A stretch of DNA of 6,928 bases from contig CAJXRJ010000410.1 in NCBI GenBank assembly GCA_913058555.1, forward strand, positions 1 through 6,928, in the 5' to 3' direction. Below are positions 1 through 6,135 of the stretch, one piece after another. Each line of letters begins with the position of its first letter. The stretch's first letter is position 1. The notes under the pieces were generated by a model that had not been told where the DNA came from, ran no database searches, and saw only the letters and a list, made by a program, of their open reading frames with translations. The DNA comes from an uncultured bacterium (GTDB taxonomy: Bacteria > Planctomycetota > UBA1135 > GCA-002686595). Both the position numbers and the translations under genes were made by a program.

Positions 1-48
1 CGAGATCATGCCTAGTCTCGTGGGCTCGGAGATGTGTATAAGAGACAG
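1..48 (+). other. Synthetic Nextera P7/i7/read-2 adapter (not genomic)
   Basis: Bases 1-6 (CGAGAT) match the 3' end of the Illumina P7 primer. Bases 7-14 (CATGCCTA) match, from memory, the Nextera i7 index N706 as written in the adapter. Bases 15-29 (GTCTCGTGGGCTCGG) are the Nextera read-2 sequence, and 30-48 (AGATGTGTATAAGAGACAG) are the 19-bp Tn5 mosaic end. The order and lack of gaps are exactly those of a library adapter, so this is technical sequence. Genomic DNA begins at 49. Reading through the adapter in the P450 frame creates a false start (GTG at 34) and the peptide MYKRQ. Confidence 0.98.
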
Positions 49-1221
49 GGGGGAGGGTTGCCGGTCTGGGTGTTGAACGATCCCGACGCGATCCACCAGA
101 TTCTCACGAAGAAGCAGCCAAGCTACGGCAAGGGCGTCGGCTTCGAGCGCGTCAAGATGTTGCTCGGGGACGGGTTGATCGTTTCGGACGGGGAGCACTG
201 GCGCAAGCGCCGACAGATGCTGCAGCCGGCATTCACGCGGCCGAGCATCGCCAGCGCCACGGGGCTCATTCGCACGTGCATTGAAAACCGAATGAGCGTG
301 TGGGACGCCCACGCGGAATCGGGCGAGCCCCTCGATATCTCGGAGGAGGCAAATCAGCTCGGCCTGCGCATTATCCTGCGCTCGATCTTCGGCGACGACC
401 TCGAGTTGCTCGACGCACGGGAGGGGGGCAACCCCTTCCACATGGTCACGAACACCCACGAGCGGGACCTGATGTTCGCGATGCGCTTCCGCCAGCTGTG
501 GCCGGTCGTGCGCGAGATCGCCGAGGTGCGACGGGAGCGCGGCGGCCCGCTAGGGCAAGACTTCCTCGGCCGGTTCATGGGGTCCGTCGACAAGGAGTCC
601 GGTGAGCCCCTCGACATGCAGGGCCTCGTGGACGAAATCATGACCCTCCTCATTGCGGGTCACGAAACCACCGCCGCAACGATCGCCTGGGCATGGTCGT
701 TGCTCGCCCGGCATGAGGGCGTGCAAGAGGAGCTGCGCTCTGAGGTCATGGGCCACGTCGGCCTCAAGCCCCCGGAGGCGTCGGAGCTGAAGGGGCTCGA
801 CCTCAGCCACCGGATCGTTCACGAGACCCTGCGGCTCTACCCGCCTGTCTGGATGTTCTCCCGCCAGGCCCTTCAGGACGACGTCTTGGCGGGCTATCAC
901 GTGCCCGCCGGGACCCAGATTCTCCTGACTCCGTTCCTGTTGCACCGGCGCCCGGAGTTCTGGGACGAGCCTGAGCGCTTCGATCCAGGTCGTATCCCGG
1001 CCTCGGGCATCGCTCCTGTGCGTGGGGCCTACATCCCGTTCTCCGCGGGCCCCAGGCGCTGCGCGGGCGATCTCTTTGCCCTGAACGTGGTCGTACAGCA
1101 TTTGGCTTGGACCGTCGGCCGTTACCATCTCAGCCCCGTGGAACCGGGCGCCCCCGAACTCGACCCCGGGGTCAATCTCCGCGCCCTCCATCCGATCCGC
1201 CTTCGCGTGCGGCGCGCCTAA
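49..1221 (+). CDS. Cytochrome P450, N-terminally truncated by the fragment end
   Basis: Haem-thiolate monooxygenase that would insert one oxygen atom into an organic substrate; soluble, needing an external redox partner. The genomic part is 390 residues (numbered from base 49). Visible landmarks: C-helix WRKRRQMLQPAF at 51-62, I-helix oxygen-activation motif AGHETT at 203-208, K-helix ExxR (ETLR) at 259-262, the PERF-region EPERFDP near 307-313, and the haem loop FSAGPRRCAG with ligand Cys338 (codon 1060-1062). The C-helix and PERF motifs resemble the E-class, CYP102/CYP110-like bacterial P450s that often act on fatty acids or terpenes. Roughly 50-60 N-terminal residues are missing; the true start lies outside the window, and the apparent GTG at 34 is adapter. 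No ferredoxin or reductase gene is seen nearby. It is followed after 49 bp by the acyl-AMP ligase gene, suggesting a lipid substrate, which is inference. Confidence 0.95.
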   Translation, partial: GGGLPVWVLNDPDAIHQILTKKQPSYGKGVGFERVKMLLGDGLIVSDGEHWRKRRQMLQPAFTRPSIASATGLIRTCIENRMSVWDAHAESGEPLDISEEANQLGLRIILRSIFGDDLELLDAREGGNPFHMVTNTHERDLMFAMRFRQLWPVVREIAEVRRERGGPLGQDFLGRFMGSVDKESGEPLDMQGLVDEIMTLLIAGHETTAATIAWAWSLLARHEGVQEELRSEVMGHVGLKPPEASELKGLDLSHRIVHETLRLYPPVWMFSRQALQDDVLAGYHVPAGTQILLTPFLLHRRPEFWDEPERFDPGRIPASGIAPVRGAYIPFSAGPRRCAGDLFALNVVVQHLAWTVGRYHLSPVEPGAPELDPGVNLRALHPIRLRVRRA

Positions 1222-1225
1222 TCGT

Positions 1226-1244
1226 CCTCCCCAAGGTGGGGAGG
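1226..1244 (+). promoter_or_regulatory. Perfect intergenic hairpin with embedded SD-like sequence
   Basis: Four bases after the P450 stop codon, CCTCCCCA (1226-1233) and TGGGGAGG (1237-1244) form a perfect 8-bp stem with a 3-nt loop. No T-run follows, so it does not look like a classic intrinsic terminator. The 3' arm holds GGGGAGG, a strong anti-SD match, which would be hidden when the stem is closed. It may modulate translation or mRNA stability between P450 and ligase, or be a weak attenuator. The structure is seen; the function is inference. Confidence 0.45.
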
Positions 1245-1247
1245 CCG

Positions 1248-1274
1248 ATGGGCCCTGTGACCCCGAGACCATGA
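1248..1274 (+). CDS. Possible 8-codon leader ORF before the acyl-AMP ligase
   Basis: ATG at 1248 opens a short frame encoding MGPVTPRP, whose TGA (1272-1274) overlaps the ligase start as ATGA. The SD-like GGGGAGG at 1238-1244 lies 3 nt upstream of this ATG, which is closer than ideal, whereas the ligase ATG at 1271 has no good SD of its own. The final Arg and Pro codons are AGA and CCA, both unusual in a genome this GC-rich, and the peptide ends Pro-Arg-Pro-stop. This fits a translationally coupled leader, but an ORF this short can arise by chance. Confidence 0.2.
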   Translation: MGPVTPRP

Positions 1275-3292
1275 ACGATCGCTCGACGCTTCTCGACCTC
1301 CTTGCCACTGACCGTGCGGGCTCCCAAGAACTCCGGTTCTTCCGGGCCCCGGGGGACTACGACGTTCTGACCGCGACGGATCTCCGGGAGCGGGCGAGCC
1401 GGCTGGCCGGCGCGCTCCAGCGCGCGGGCCTGAGCCCCGGGGACGAGATCGTGATGCCCATCGCCGACCCGATGGCGTTCCTCGAGACGTTCTGGGCCGC
1501 GCTCACCGCGGGCTGCGTGCCGATGCCCCTCGCGCCCCCGACGAACGACGCGAGTTGCTCGAAGATCCTCGACATCCTGGGCCGGCGCCCGAACGCGCGG
1601 CTCGTGCTGGAGGACGCTGGGGCAGAGCGTCTCGGGAAGGAACCGGGCTCCGAAGACGCCCTCGGTCGCAGGCTGGTGCTCGATGGGGAAGGCGCACCCA
1701 GCGAGCCTGTGCCCCGTTCGGCGAGCGACATCGCCTTCATCCAATACAGCTCCGGCTCGACCCGGGCGCCCAAGGGGGTGATCATCCGCCATGGTCAGGC
1801 GCTCGCCAACCTCGAGGCCATTCGTGTGGGCGCGGCGCTCACCCGCGACGACCGGACCCTGAGCTGGATGCCGCTGTCCCATGACATGGGACTCGTGGGT
1901 TTCCATCTCTCGCCCCTGTACGCCGGCGCGCACCAGGCCATCATGCCCACGTCGGCTTTCGCACGCTCGCCCCTCGTCTGGCTGCAGGATGCGACGAAGC
2001 TCGGATCGACGATCTTGTCGTCGCCAAACTTCGGCTACCGGCACGTCCTCAAGGCCCTTGGGCGCAAGGGCATTCCAGAGGGCACGGACCTGTCCAAGGT
2101 GCGCCTCATCATGAACGGCGCCGAGCCGATCTCCGTGGAGGTCGCGGGCGAGTTCCTCGATGCCCTGGAGCCCACCGGGCTCCCGCGCTCGGCGATGTTC
2201 CCCGTTTACGGACTCGCGGAGGCCACCCTTGCGGTGACCTTCCCGAAGATCGGCGCCGAGATTGGGGGCGTCCCGTTCTCGCGCAACAAGCTGGGGCTTG
2301 GGGATGCCGTGGAGGTGTCGACGGACGGTCCCGCTCTGGTGACCTGTGGTCTCGGGGCCCCGCTTCCGGGGCTCGAAATCCGCATCGCGGGCGCGGATGG
2401 CGCGTCGCTCCAAGAGGGCTTCGTCGGCCGCGTGTGGATTCGGGGCGCGGGCGTGACCGAGGGCTACTTTGAAGACGTCGCCGCCACCTCTGAGGCGATC
2501 CAAGGGGAAGGTTGGCTCGACACCGGAGACCTTGGGCTTTTCCAGAATGGCGAGTTCTACATCACCGGTCGACTCAAGGATCTTGTGATCGTCGACGGCC
2601 AGAATTTCTATCCCCACGACCTGGAGGAGAGCCTTCAGAAGGCCCTCGACGTTGACGCCCTGCGGGTCGCAGTCGCTCCCATCCGCCGTCCAGGCGGTGC
2701 CGAGGAGATCGGCGTGTTCGTGCTCCACCGGGGGGACGTGGAGTCGTTCGTCGAAACGGCCAAGACGGTTCGCCGCCACCTCTCCGAGACCTACGGCGTT
2801 GGCGTGGAACTCGTGATTCCCGTGGCGCAGATCCCACGCACGACCAGCGGCAAGGTGCAGCGAGTGCGACTGGCCTCGGCGCTTCTCGGCGGCGAGTTCG
2901 ACGACGCGCTCCAGGTTCTGAATCCCGAAAGAGCCGTGGGGGCAGGTGCGGGTTCGTCAGTGGACTCGTCAGCGGATTCGTCAGCGGATTCGTCAGGGGA
3001 TTCGGGCGGCTCCCTTCCGGAAGACGCGAGCCCCGAGGCCCTCGAGAAGATGATGACGGGCTTCTGCGAGCAGGTCCTCGACGGCCTTCGTTTCGGACCC
3101 ACGGACAACCTTTTCGAACAGGGCATGAGCTCCATCGACCTGGCCGAAATCCATGGCTTGATCGAGGCGCGCTATCCGAAGGGCCTCGACATCCGTGACT
3201 TCTTTGATCAACCCACGGTGCGTGGGCTCGCTGAGATTCTGAGCGAGCGCGTTCGGTCGGGGAAGGCGGGGCCCGCAGTCACCGGTGTCTGA
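1271..3292 (+). CDS. Fatty acyl-AMP ligase (FAAL-type) fused to a C-terminal acyl carrier protein domain
   Basis: ANL-superfamily adenylating enzyme of 673 residues: it would activate a carboxylic acid, probably a fatty acid, with ATP to the acyl-adenylate and load it on a phosphopantetheine thiol. Core motifs in order: phosphate-binding loop YSSGSTRAPKGV at 159-170, WMPLSHDMGLVG at 199-210, YGLAEAT at 313-319, GWLDTGD at 414-420, GRLKDLVIVDGQNFYP at 433-448, and PRTTSGK with the catalytic-type Lys528. HDMG, YGLAEAT and the sequence around FYPHDLE resemble FAALs more than acyl-CoA synthetases. A Ser/Asp-rich linker (about 555-585) leads to a carrier domain (about 588-660) with EQGMSSIDL, where Ser621 is the likely phosphopantetheine site. 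The start at 1271 has no strong SD; translation may be coupled to a short upstream ORF. It overlaps the next gene by 8 nt. Loop residue Arg165 replaces the usual Gly. The exact acyl substrate is unknown. Confidence 0.93.
   Translation: MNDRSTLLDLLATDRAGSQELRFFRAPGDYDVLTATDLRERASRLAGALQRAGLSPGDEIVMPIADPMAFLETFWAALTAGCVPMPLAPPTNDASCSKILDILGRRPNARLVLEDAGAERLGKEPGSEDALGRRLVLDGEGAPSEPVPRSASDIAFIQYSSGSTRAPKGVIIRHGQALANLEAIRVGAALTRDDRTLSWMPLSHDMGLVGFHLSPLYAGAHQAIMPTSAFARSPLVWLQDATKLGSTILSSPNFGYRHVLKALGRKGIPEGTDLSKVRLIMNGAEPISVEVAGEFLDALEPTGLPRSAMFPVYGLAEATLAVTFPKIGAEIGGVPFSRNKLGLGDAVEVSTDGPALVTCGLGAPLPGLEIRIAGADGASLQEGFVGRVWIRGAGVTEGYFEDVAATSEAIQGEGWLDTGDLGLFQNGEFYITGRLKDLVIVDGQNFYPHDLEESLQKALDVDALRVAVAPIRRPGGAEEIGVFVLHRGDVESFVETAKTVRRHLSETYGVGVELVIPVAQIPRTTSGKVQRVRLASALLGGEFDDALQVLNPERAVGAGAGSSVDSSADSSADSSGDSGGSLPEDASPEALEKMMTGFCEQVLDGLRFGPTDNLFEQGMSSIDLAEIHGLIEARYPKGLDIRDFFDQPTVRGLAEILSERVRSGKAGPAVTGV
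2951..2998 (+). repeat. Four 12-bp in-frame tandem repeats encoding the FAAL-ACP linker
   Basis: Four near-identical 12-bp units (2951-2962, 2963-2974, 2975-2986, 2987-2998), core GAyTCGTCAGsG, followed by a decayed fifth unit. Each encodes D/G-S-S-V/A/G, giving residues 561-576 of the ligase. Because the unit is a multiple of three, copy-number change alters linker length without a frameshift. It sits exactly between the adenylation and carrier domains, as expected for a flexible tether. Confidence 0.85.
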
Positions 3293-4055
3293 GGCGGACT
3301 CGAAGGGGGACGCTCAGCCCAGGGCGGGCGAGCCGCCGGCTGCTTTGCCGGACCGCGAGCGCGGCGCACCGACGGTGCAGAAGCCGATGCCCAAGTGGAG
3401 GACCCGGGTGTTCCCCCTCTTGGCGGCGCCCCTCGGTCTTTTGGTGCGGCTCTATTGGCGCTCCGTGCGCTGGCGGGTTTCGGGGGAGGAGAACATCGAG
3501 CCCTTCCTGAAGGAAGGCACGCGGTTCATCCCCTGCGTTTGGCACCAACGGCAGATCTTTGCGCTGGCGTACCTGCGTCGGCTCCGGAAGCGGGGCGTTC
3601 GCCCTGGCGCACTCGTGAGTCCCTCCAAGGATGGTGAGCTTGCGGCGCGGCTACTCGCGAAGATCGGCGTCACCGCCGTGCGGGGTTCGGGTCGCCGTAG
3701 CGGGGCCCTCGCCATGCGCGACATGTACATGGCGATCAAAGAGGACAACCTCTCGCCGCTCATCGCGCCGGACGGATCCACAGGCCCGCCCCACGAGTTC
3801 AAGCCGGGCGCCATCATGCTGGCTCGGCTATCGGGCAGCCCGGTGGTGCCGGTATCCTTCGCGTGCACCCGGGGAATTCACCTGGGCACGTGGGACCGGT
3901 TGCTCGTGCCGCTTCCTTTTAGCCGCGTTGAGATCGCGGTGGGGGAGCCGATCCTGCTCGATCCGATCATGGCGATGACGGAGTCTGAGGAAACGATCGC
4001 CGAGATGGGCGAGGCGCTGAGTGCGGTGGAAAGAGCGGCGATCGCGCGGGTTTGA
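3285..4055 (+). CDS. DUF374/LPLAT-family acyltransferase
   Basis: Predicted acyltransferase of the lysophospholipid acyltransferase superfamily, DUF374 branch (256 residues from GTG at 3285), which would transfer an acyl group to a lipid or glycolipid acceptor at the inner membrane. The family signature is clear: CVWHQRQ at 84-90, VSPSKDGELAARLL at 111-124, VRGSGRRSG at 132-140, APDGSTGP at 161-168, KPGAIMLARLSGSPVVPV at 173-190, and WDRLLVPLPFSR at 203-214. The classical HX4D pattern is not seen at the expected place; in this branch His87 and the SKDGE stretch are the conserved polar sites. A hydrophobic stretch near 43-57 may associate with the membrane. The first 34 residues are polar and low in complexity, so the ATG at 3387 is an alternative start; GTG 3285 is chosen because its overlap GTGTCTGA with the ligase stop suggests coupling. 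Acyl donor could be the preceding ligase's carrier domain, which is inference. Confidence 0.88.
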   Translation: MSEADSKGDAQPRAGEPPAALPDRERGAPTVQKPMPKWRTRVFPLLAAPLGLLVRLYWRSVRWRVSGEENIEPFLKEGTRFIPCVWHQRQIFALAYLRRLRKRGVRPGALVSPSKDGELAARLLAKIGVTAVRGSGRRSGALAMRDMYMAIKEDNLSPLIAPDGSTGPPHEFKPGAIMLARLSGSPVVPVSFACTRGIHLGTWDRLLVPLPFSRVEIAVGEPILLDPIMAMTESEETIAEMGEALSAVERAAIARV

Positions 4056-4062
4056 TCGCCGC
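4035..4062. terminator. Hairpin at the convergence of the two operons
   Basis: GCGGCGATC (4035-4043) and GATCGCCGC (4054-4062) form a perfect 9-bp stem around a 10-nt loop. The stem includes the last codons and the TGA (4053-4055) of the acyltransferase gene, in a gap of only 28 bp between two convergent stops. There is no T-run on either side, so termination would be non-canonical; a stem that works on both strands is the simplest guess. Confidence 0.4.
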
Positions 4063-4083
4063 GCCGAACCGTAGGCCGATCCG

Positions 4084-4743
4084 CTAGCGGGCCTTGGCGA
4101 TGGCGTTCTCGTAGGCGCCGCGGGCCTTCTCCATCTCCACCCGCGCGGCGCCGAGGCGCTTGACCATCGCCTCGACTTCAGCGGCCTGGAAGCTCACTTC
4201 CGAGCGCAGATCTTCGACGGAAACGGCGTCAGCGGCGGGCAGGTCGAGGCCGTCGATGGCACGCCCTGTGGCGAGCTCAAGATTGGCCGCGACCAGGCCG
4301 AGTTCTTCCTGGGCGAGCCGTTCCCGGAGCTGGGCAACGTCTCGCTCGCGCTTTGAGAGCGCAAGGCCGAGGCGCGCGATGGCGGCGGTTTCGATGATCT
4401 TGGCGTAGGCGGCCTTGGCGGCCTGCGATTCCTCTGCGGTGGCGGCACGCTCCGCGATGACGGCCTGGACGCGGGCCTGGTCCACCTTGGCCATCGCGAC
4501 GTTGAGCTCCTGCTGCGCCAGGCCCGTCGCTTCAGCGGCGTTCTTGGCCTGCTTCTGCGCGTTGGCAAGCGCATCCTGGGCTACCGCCACCTCGCTCCTT
4601 GCGATGTTGACCGGGGCCTTCACTTCCTTCGGGGCGCCCGAGAGGAGGGAGCTGTTCATGCGCGTGGCATGGGGGGCGCTGGAGCAGCTGGCGAAAAGGA
4701 GCGCCACGGGCGCGAGTGCGATGAGTCGAGGGAGGGCAATCAT
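4084..4743 (-). CDS. Alanine-rich helical (coiled-coil) lipoprotein, function unknown
   Basis: 219 residues. The N-terminus MIALPRLIALAPVALLFASC is a lipoprotein signal peptide: short charged start, hydrophobic core, and a lipobox FAS-Cys20. The mature protein would be lipid-anchored at Cys20; Ser21-Ser22 after it are compatible with outer-membrane sorting under the E. coli +2 rule. Residues about 48-160 and 175-219 are dominated by Ala, Glu, Gln, Lys, Arg and Leu with no Pro or Gly clusters, predicting long helices and probable coiled coil. A short break containing GRAIDGLDLPAADAV (near 162-177) separates them. The overall look is similar to DUF4398-type periplasmic lipoproteins, but no diagnostic motif is present, so no function is assigned. 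It is the last gene of the minus-strand group, 132 bp after the glycosyltransferase stop. No clear SD precedes the ATG at 4743; its ATGA could couple it to a short upstream frame. Stop TAG lies in a 10-bp palindrome CCGCTAGCGG. Confidence 0.8.
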   Translation of the reverse strand: MIALPRLIALAPVALLFASCSSAPHATRMNSSLLSGAPKEVKAPVNIARSEVAVAQDALANAQKQAKNAAEATGLAQQELNVAMAKVDQARVQAVIAERAATAEESQAAKAAYAKIIETAAIARLGLALSKRERDVAQLRERLAQEELGLVAANLELATGRAIDGLDLPAADAVSVEDLRSEVSFQAAEVEAMVKRLGAARVEMEKARGAYENAIAKAR

Positions 4744-4875
4744 GTCGGGGGCATGATGGCGTTTTCGGCGGTGGCCGGGCGGCTGGCGGCCCGTTCCTTT
4801 TTGCTGCGCCCTGTCATCTCGGCATCGGCCGCCGCAGGGGGCCCGCGCTCGCTGACTCTCGAACGGATACGTAAT
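4744..4875. other. 132-bp intergenic gap between glycosyltransferase and lipoprotein genes
   Basis: This is the longest gap in the insert. It begins (in minus-strand direction) with a relatively AT-rich patch beside the glycosyltransferase stop, at about 4866-4880 (minus strand TATAGATTACGTATCC), which is the only place here that could hold a promoter for the lipoprotein; no convincing -35/-10 pair was found. The rest is GC-rich. A minus-strand reading frame with an ATG at 4817 runs 25 codons and ends as ATGA on the lipoprotein start; it is weak as a gene. Confidence 0.35.
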
Positions 4876-6135
4876 CTATAGGCGCCCGTGCCGTGCGGGG
4901 GCCCGGCAGGCGATCTGGAGGGCACAGAGGGCGAAGAGAGAAGAGGCGAAGGGGGCGGCGCTGACCAGGTAGAGGGTGGGGTCGCCGGTCAGCCAGGCGG
5001 CGGGAAGGGAGCCCACTGCCATCGAGGCGACAAGGAACGCCCAGCCGACGCCCGAGCGCCCCAATCGCGGCGCGGCCCAGCACCAGACGAGGGGCAGCCA
5101 GGTCAGCCCGTGGGCCCAGGTCGGACTGATGAGCAGTCCCGGCGCCGCGAGGAACCAGAGAAGGGTTCGGTCCATGGGGGCGTTGGCATCCCCGGGATGG
5201 TCCGTGGGATGGGAGCGGACCCCTTGACCCAGGGCCCAAAGGGCAGCGAGGACGCCAAGGGCAAGGCCCCACCAGGGCGCCGTGTGCCCGGCGAGGCGCG
5301 CTGACACCGCGACCACATCCTGGCTTCCCCGGCCCCCGAAAGGCGTGCGGGCGAAGCCCGCCATATCCCCAAGGCGTTCGACCGTCGCGCCGTGGAACGC
5401 GAGGAAGTCGTTGGTGCCCATGGAGAGCCAGGGAAGGAGAACGGCCAGGGCGAACGTGAAGGCTGCGGCGACCCAGGCGGCGCGGCGCTTGCCGTGGCGG
5501 GCGAGCCCCACGATGAGCAGGACGGGCAGCACTTTGATCGCCGCCCCAAATCCGATGAGGGCGCCGCCGACGCCTTCGCGGCCGCGGGCCGCAAGGCACC
5601 ACCCAAGGGCAGCGGCGCCGAGACTCAGGGGGCCGGCGTTGGCCCAATAGACGCCGTGAACGATGGGGAACGAAAGGAACAGGGCGGCCGCGAAGAGCGC
5701 CAGGTGCGGAGCGCGCCGGGGCCTGTGCAGCAGGAGGGCGGCCCCCAGTAGAAGACTGACCGACAGTGCACCCATGCACACGGCGGTCCAGGACGCACCG
5801 GTGGGGCCGTGGCGCGCCAACGGCTCCAGCAGAACCGCCAAGGTCGCCGGGTAGAGGTACTGCGGGTCGGGTGCGTTCTGGCCCGCTGCCAGGGACTCCG
5901 CTGTCCTCCAATAGGGGCCGAGGAGATCCGCAAAGAACTCGCCGTTGAAGTCGATGGATGCGGCGGCCCCCCCCACGGAATCGAAGATGAGCAAGTAGCC
6001 CAAGCACCCCGCTGCCAGCCACGCAGCGGCGCCCGCGATCCATGCCCACGCCAAGGCACCAAGGAAGGCGCCACGGGGCGGACCGGATTCCTCCGCGTCG
6101 TCTTCTGTCCTCGGATCTTTGTGGCCTTCACCCAT
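4876..6135 (-). CDS. GT87/DUF2029-type multi-pass membrane glycosyltransferase
   Basis: Predicted GT-C-fold integral membrane glycosyltransferase, 419 residues from the ATG at 6135, which would transfer a sugar (mannose in known GT87 enzymes) from a polyprenyl-phosphate donor on the outer face of the inner membrane. A short polar N-tail (1-20) precedes a first membrane helix (about 24-51). The next loop has IDFNGEFFAD (61-70), where Asp62 or Asp70 is the likely catalytic acid, then PYWRTAESLAAG and LYPATLAVLLEPL (94-106), a family-like pattern. Further helices follow, with GGALIGFGAAIKVLPVLLIVGL at 190-211 (the characteristic AAIK-P motif) and hydrophobic segments to the C-terminus. The frame is open up to 6210, but that would overlap the upstream methyltransferase by 83 nt; ATG 6135 gives an 8-nt overlap (ATGGGTGA) and a purine-rich GAGAAGATGG upstream. 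Acceptor and sugar cannot be read from the sequence. Confidence 0.82.
   Translation of the reverse strand: MGEGHKDPRTEDDAEESGPPRGAFLGALAWAWIAGAAAWLAAGCLGYLLIFDSVGGAAASIDFNGEFFADLLGPYWRTAESLAAGQNAPDPQYLYPATLAVLLEPLARHGPTGASWTAVCMGALSVSLLLGAALLLHRPRRAPHLALFAAALFLSFPIVHGVYWANAGPLSLGAAALGWCLAARGREGVGGALIGFGAAIKVLPVLLIVGLARHGKRRAAWVAAAFTFALAVLLPWLSMGTNDFLAFHGATVERLGDMAGFARTPFGGRGSQDVVAVSARLAGHTAPWWGLALGVLAALWALGQGVRSHPTDHPGDANAPMDRTLLWFLAAPGLLISPTWAHGLTWLPLVWCWAAPRLGRSGVGWAFLVASMAVGSLPAAWLTGDPTLYLVSAAPFASSLFALCALQIACRAPARHGRL

Noticed and set aside
550..1308. 252-codon minus-strand frame across the P450
   Set aside because: It is antisense to the P450 I-helix to haem-loop region and has no motif of its own; a GC-rich shadow.
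1172..2779. 535-codon open frame on the minus strand across the ligase gene
   Set aside because: It lies antisense to a clear FAAL with all its motifs. The translation is rich in Arg, Gly and His with no recognisable domain, as expected for the shadow frame of a GC-rich gene.
4776..4803. Hairpin CGGGC/GCCCG followed by a T-rich run on the plus strand, like an intrinsic terminator
   Set aside because: No plus-strand gene ends upstream of it; the nearest ends at 4055. It lies in the leader of the minus-strand lipoprotein gene, where the T-run would be an A-run, and the stem is only about 5 bp.
4809..6049. Long Pro/Arg-rich minus-strand frame in parallel with the glycosyltransferase
   Set aside because: It is on the same strand in another frame, low in complexity and without membrane segments, while the chosen frame shows the full GT87 pattern.
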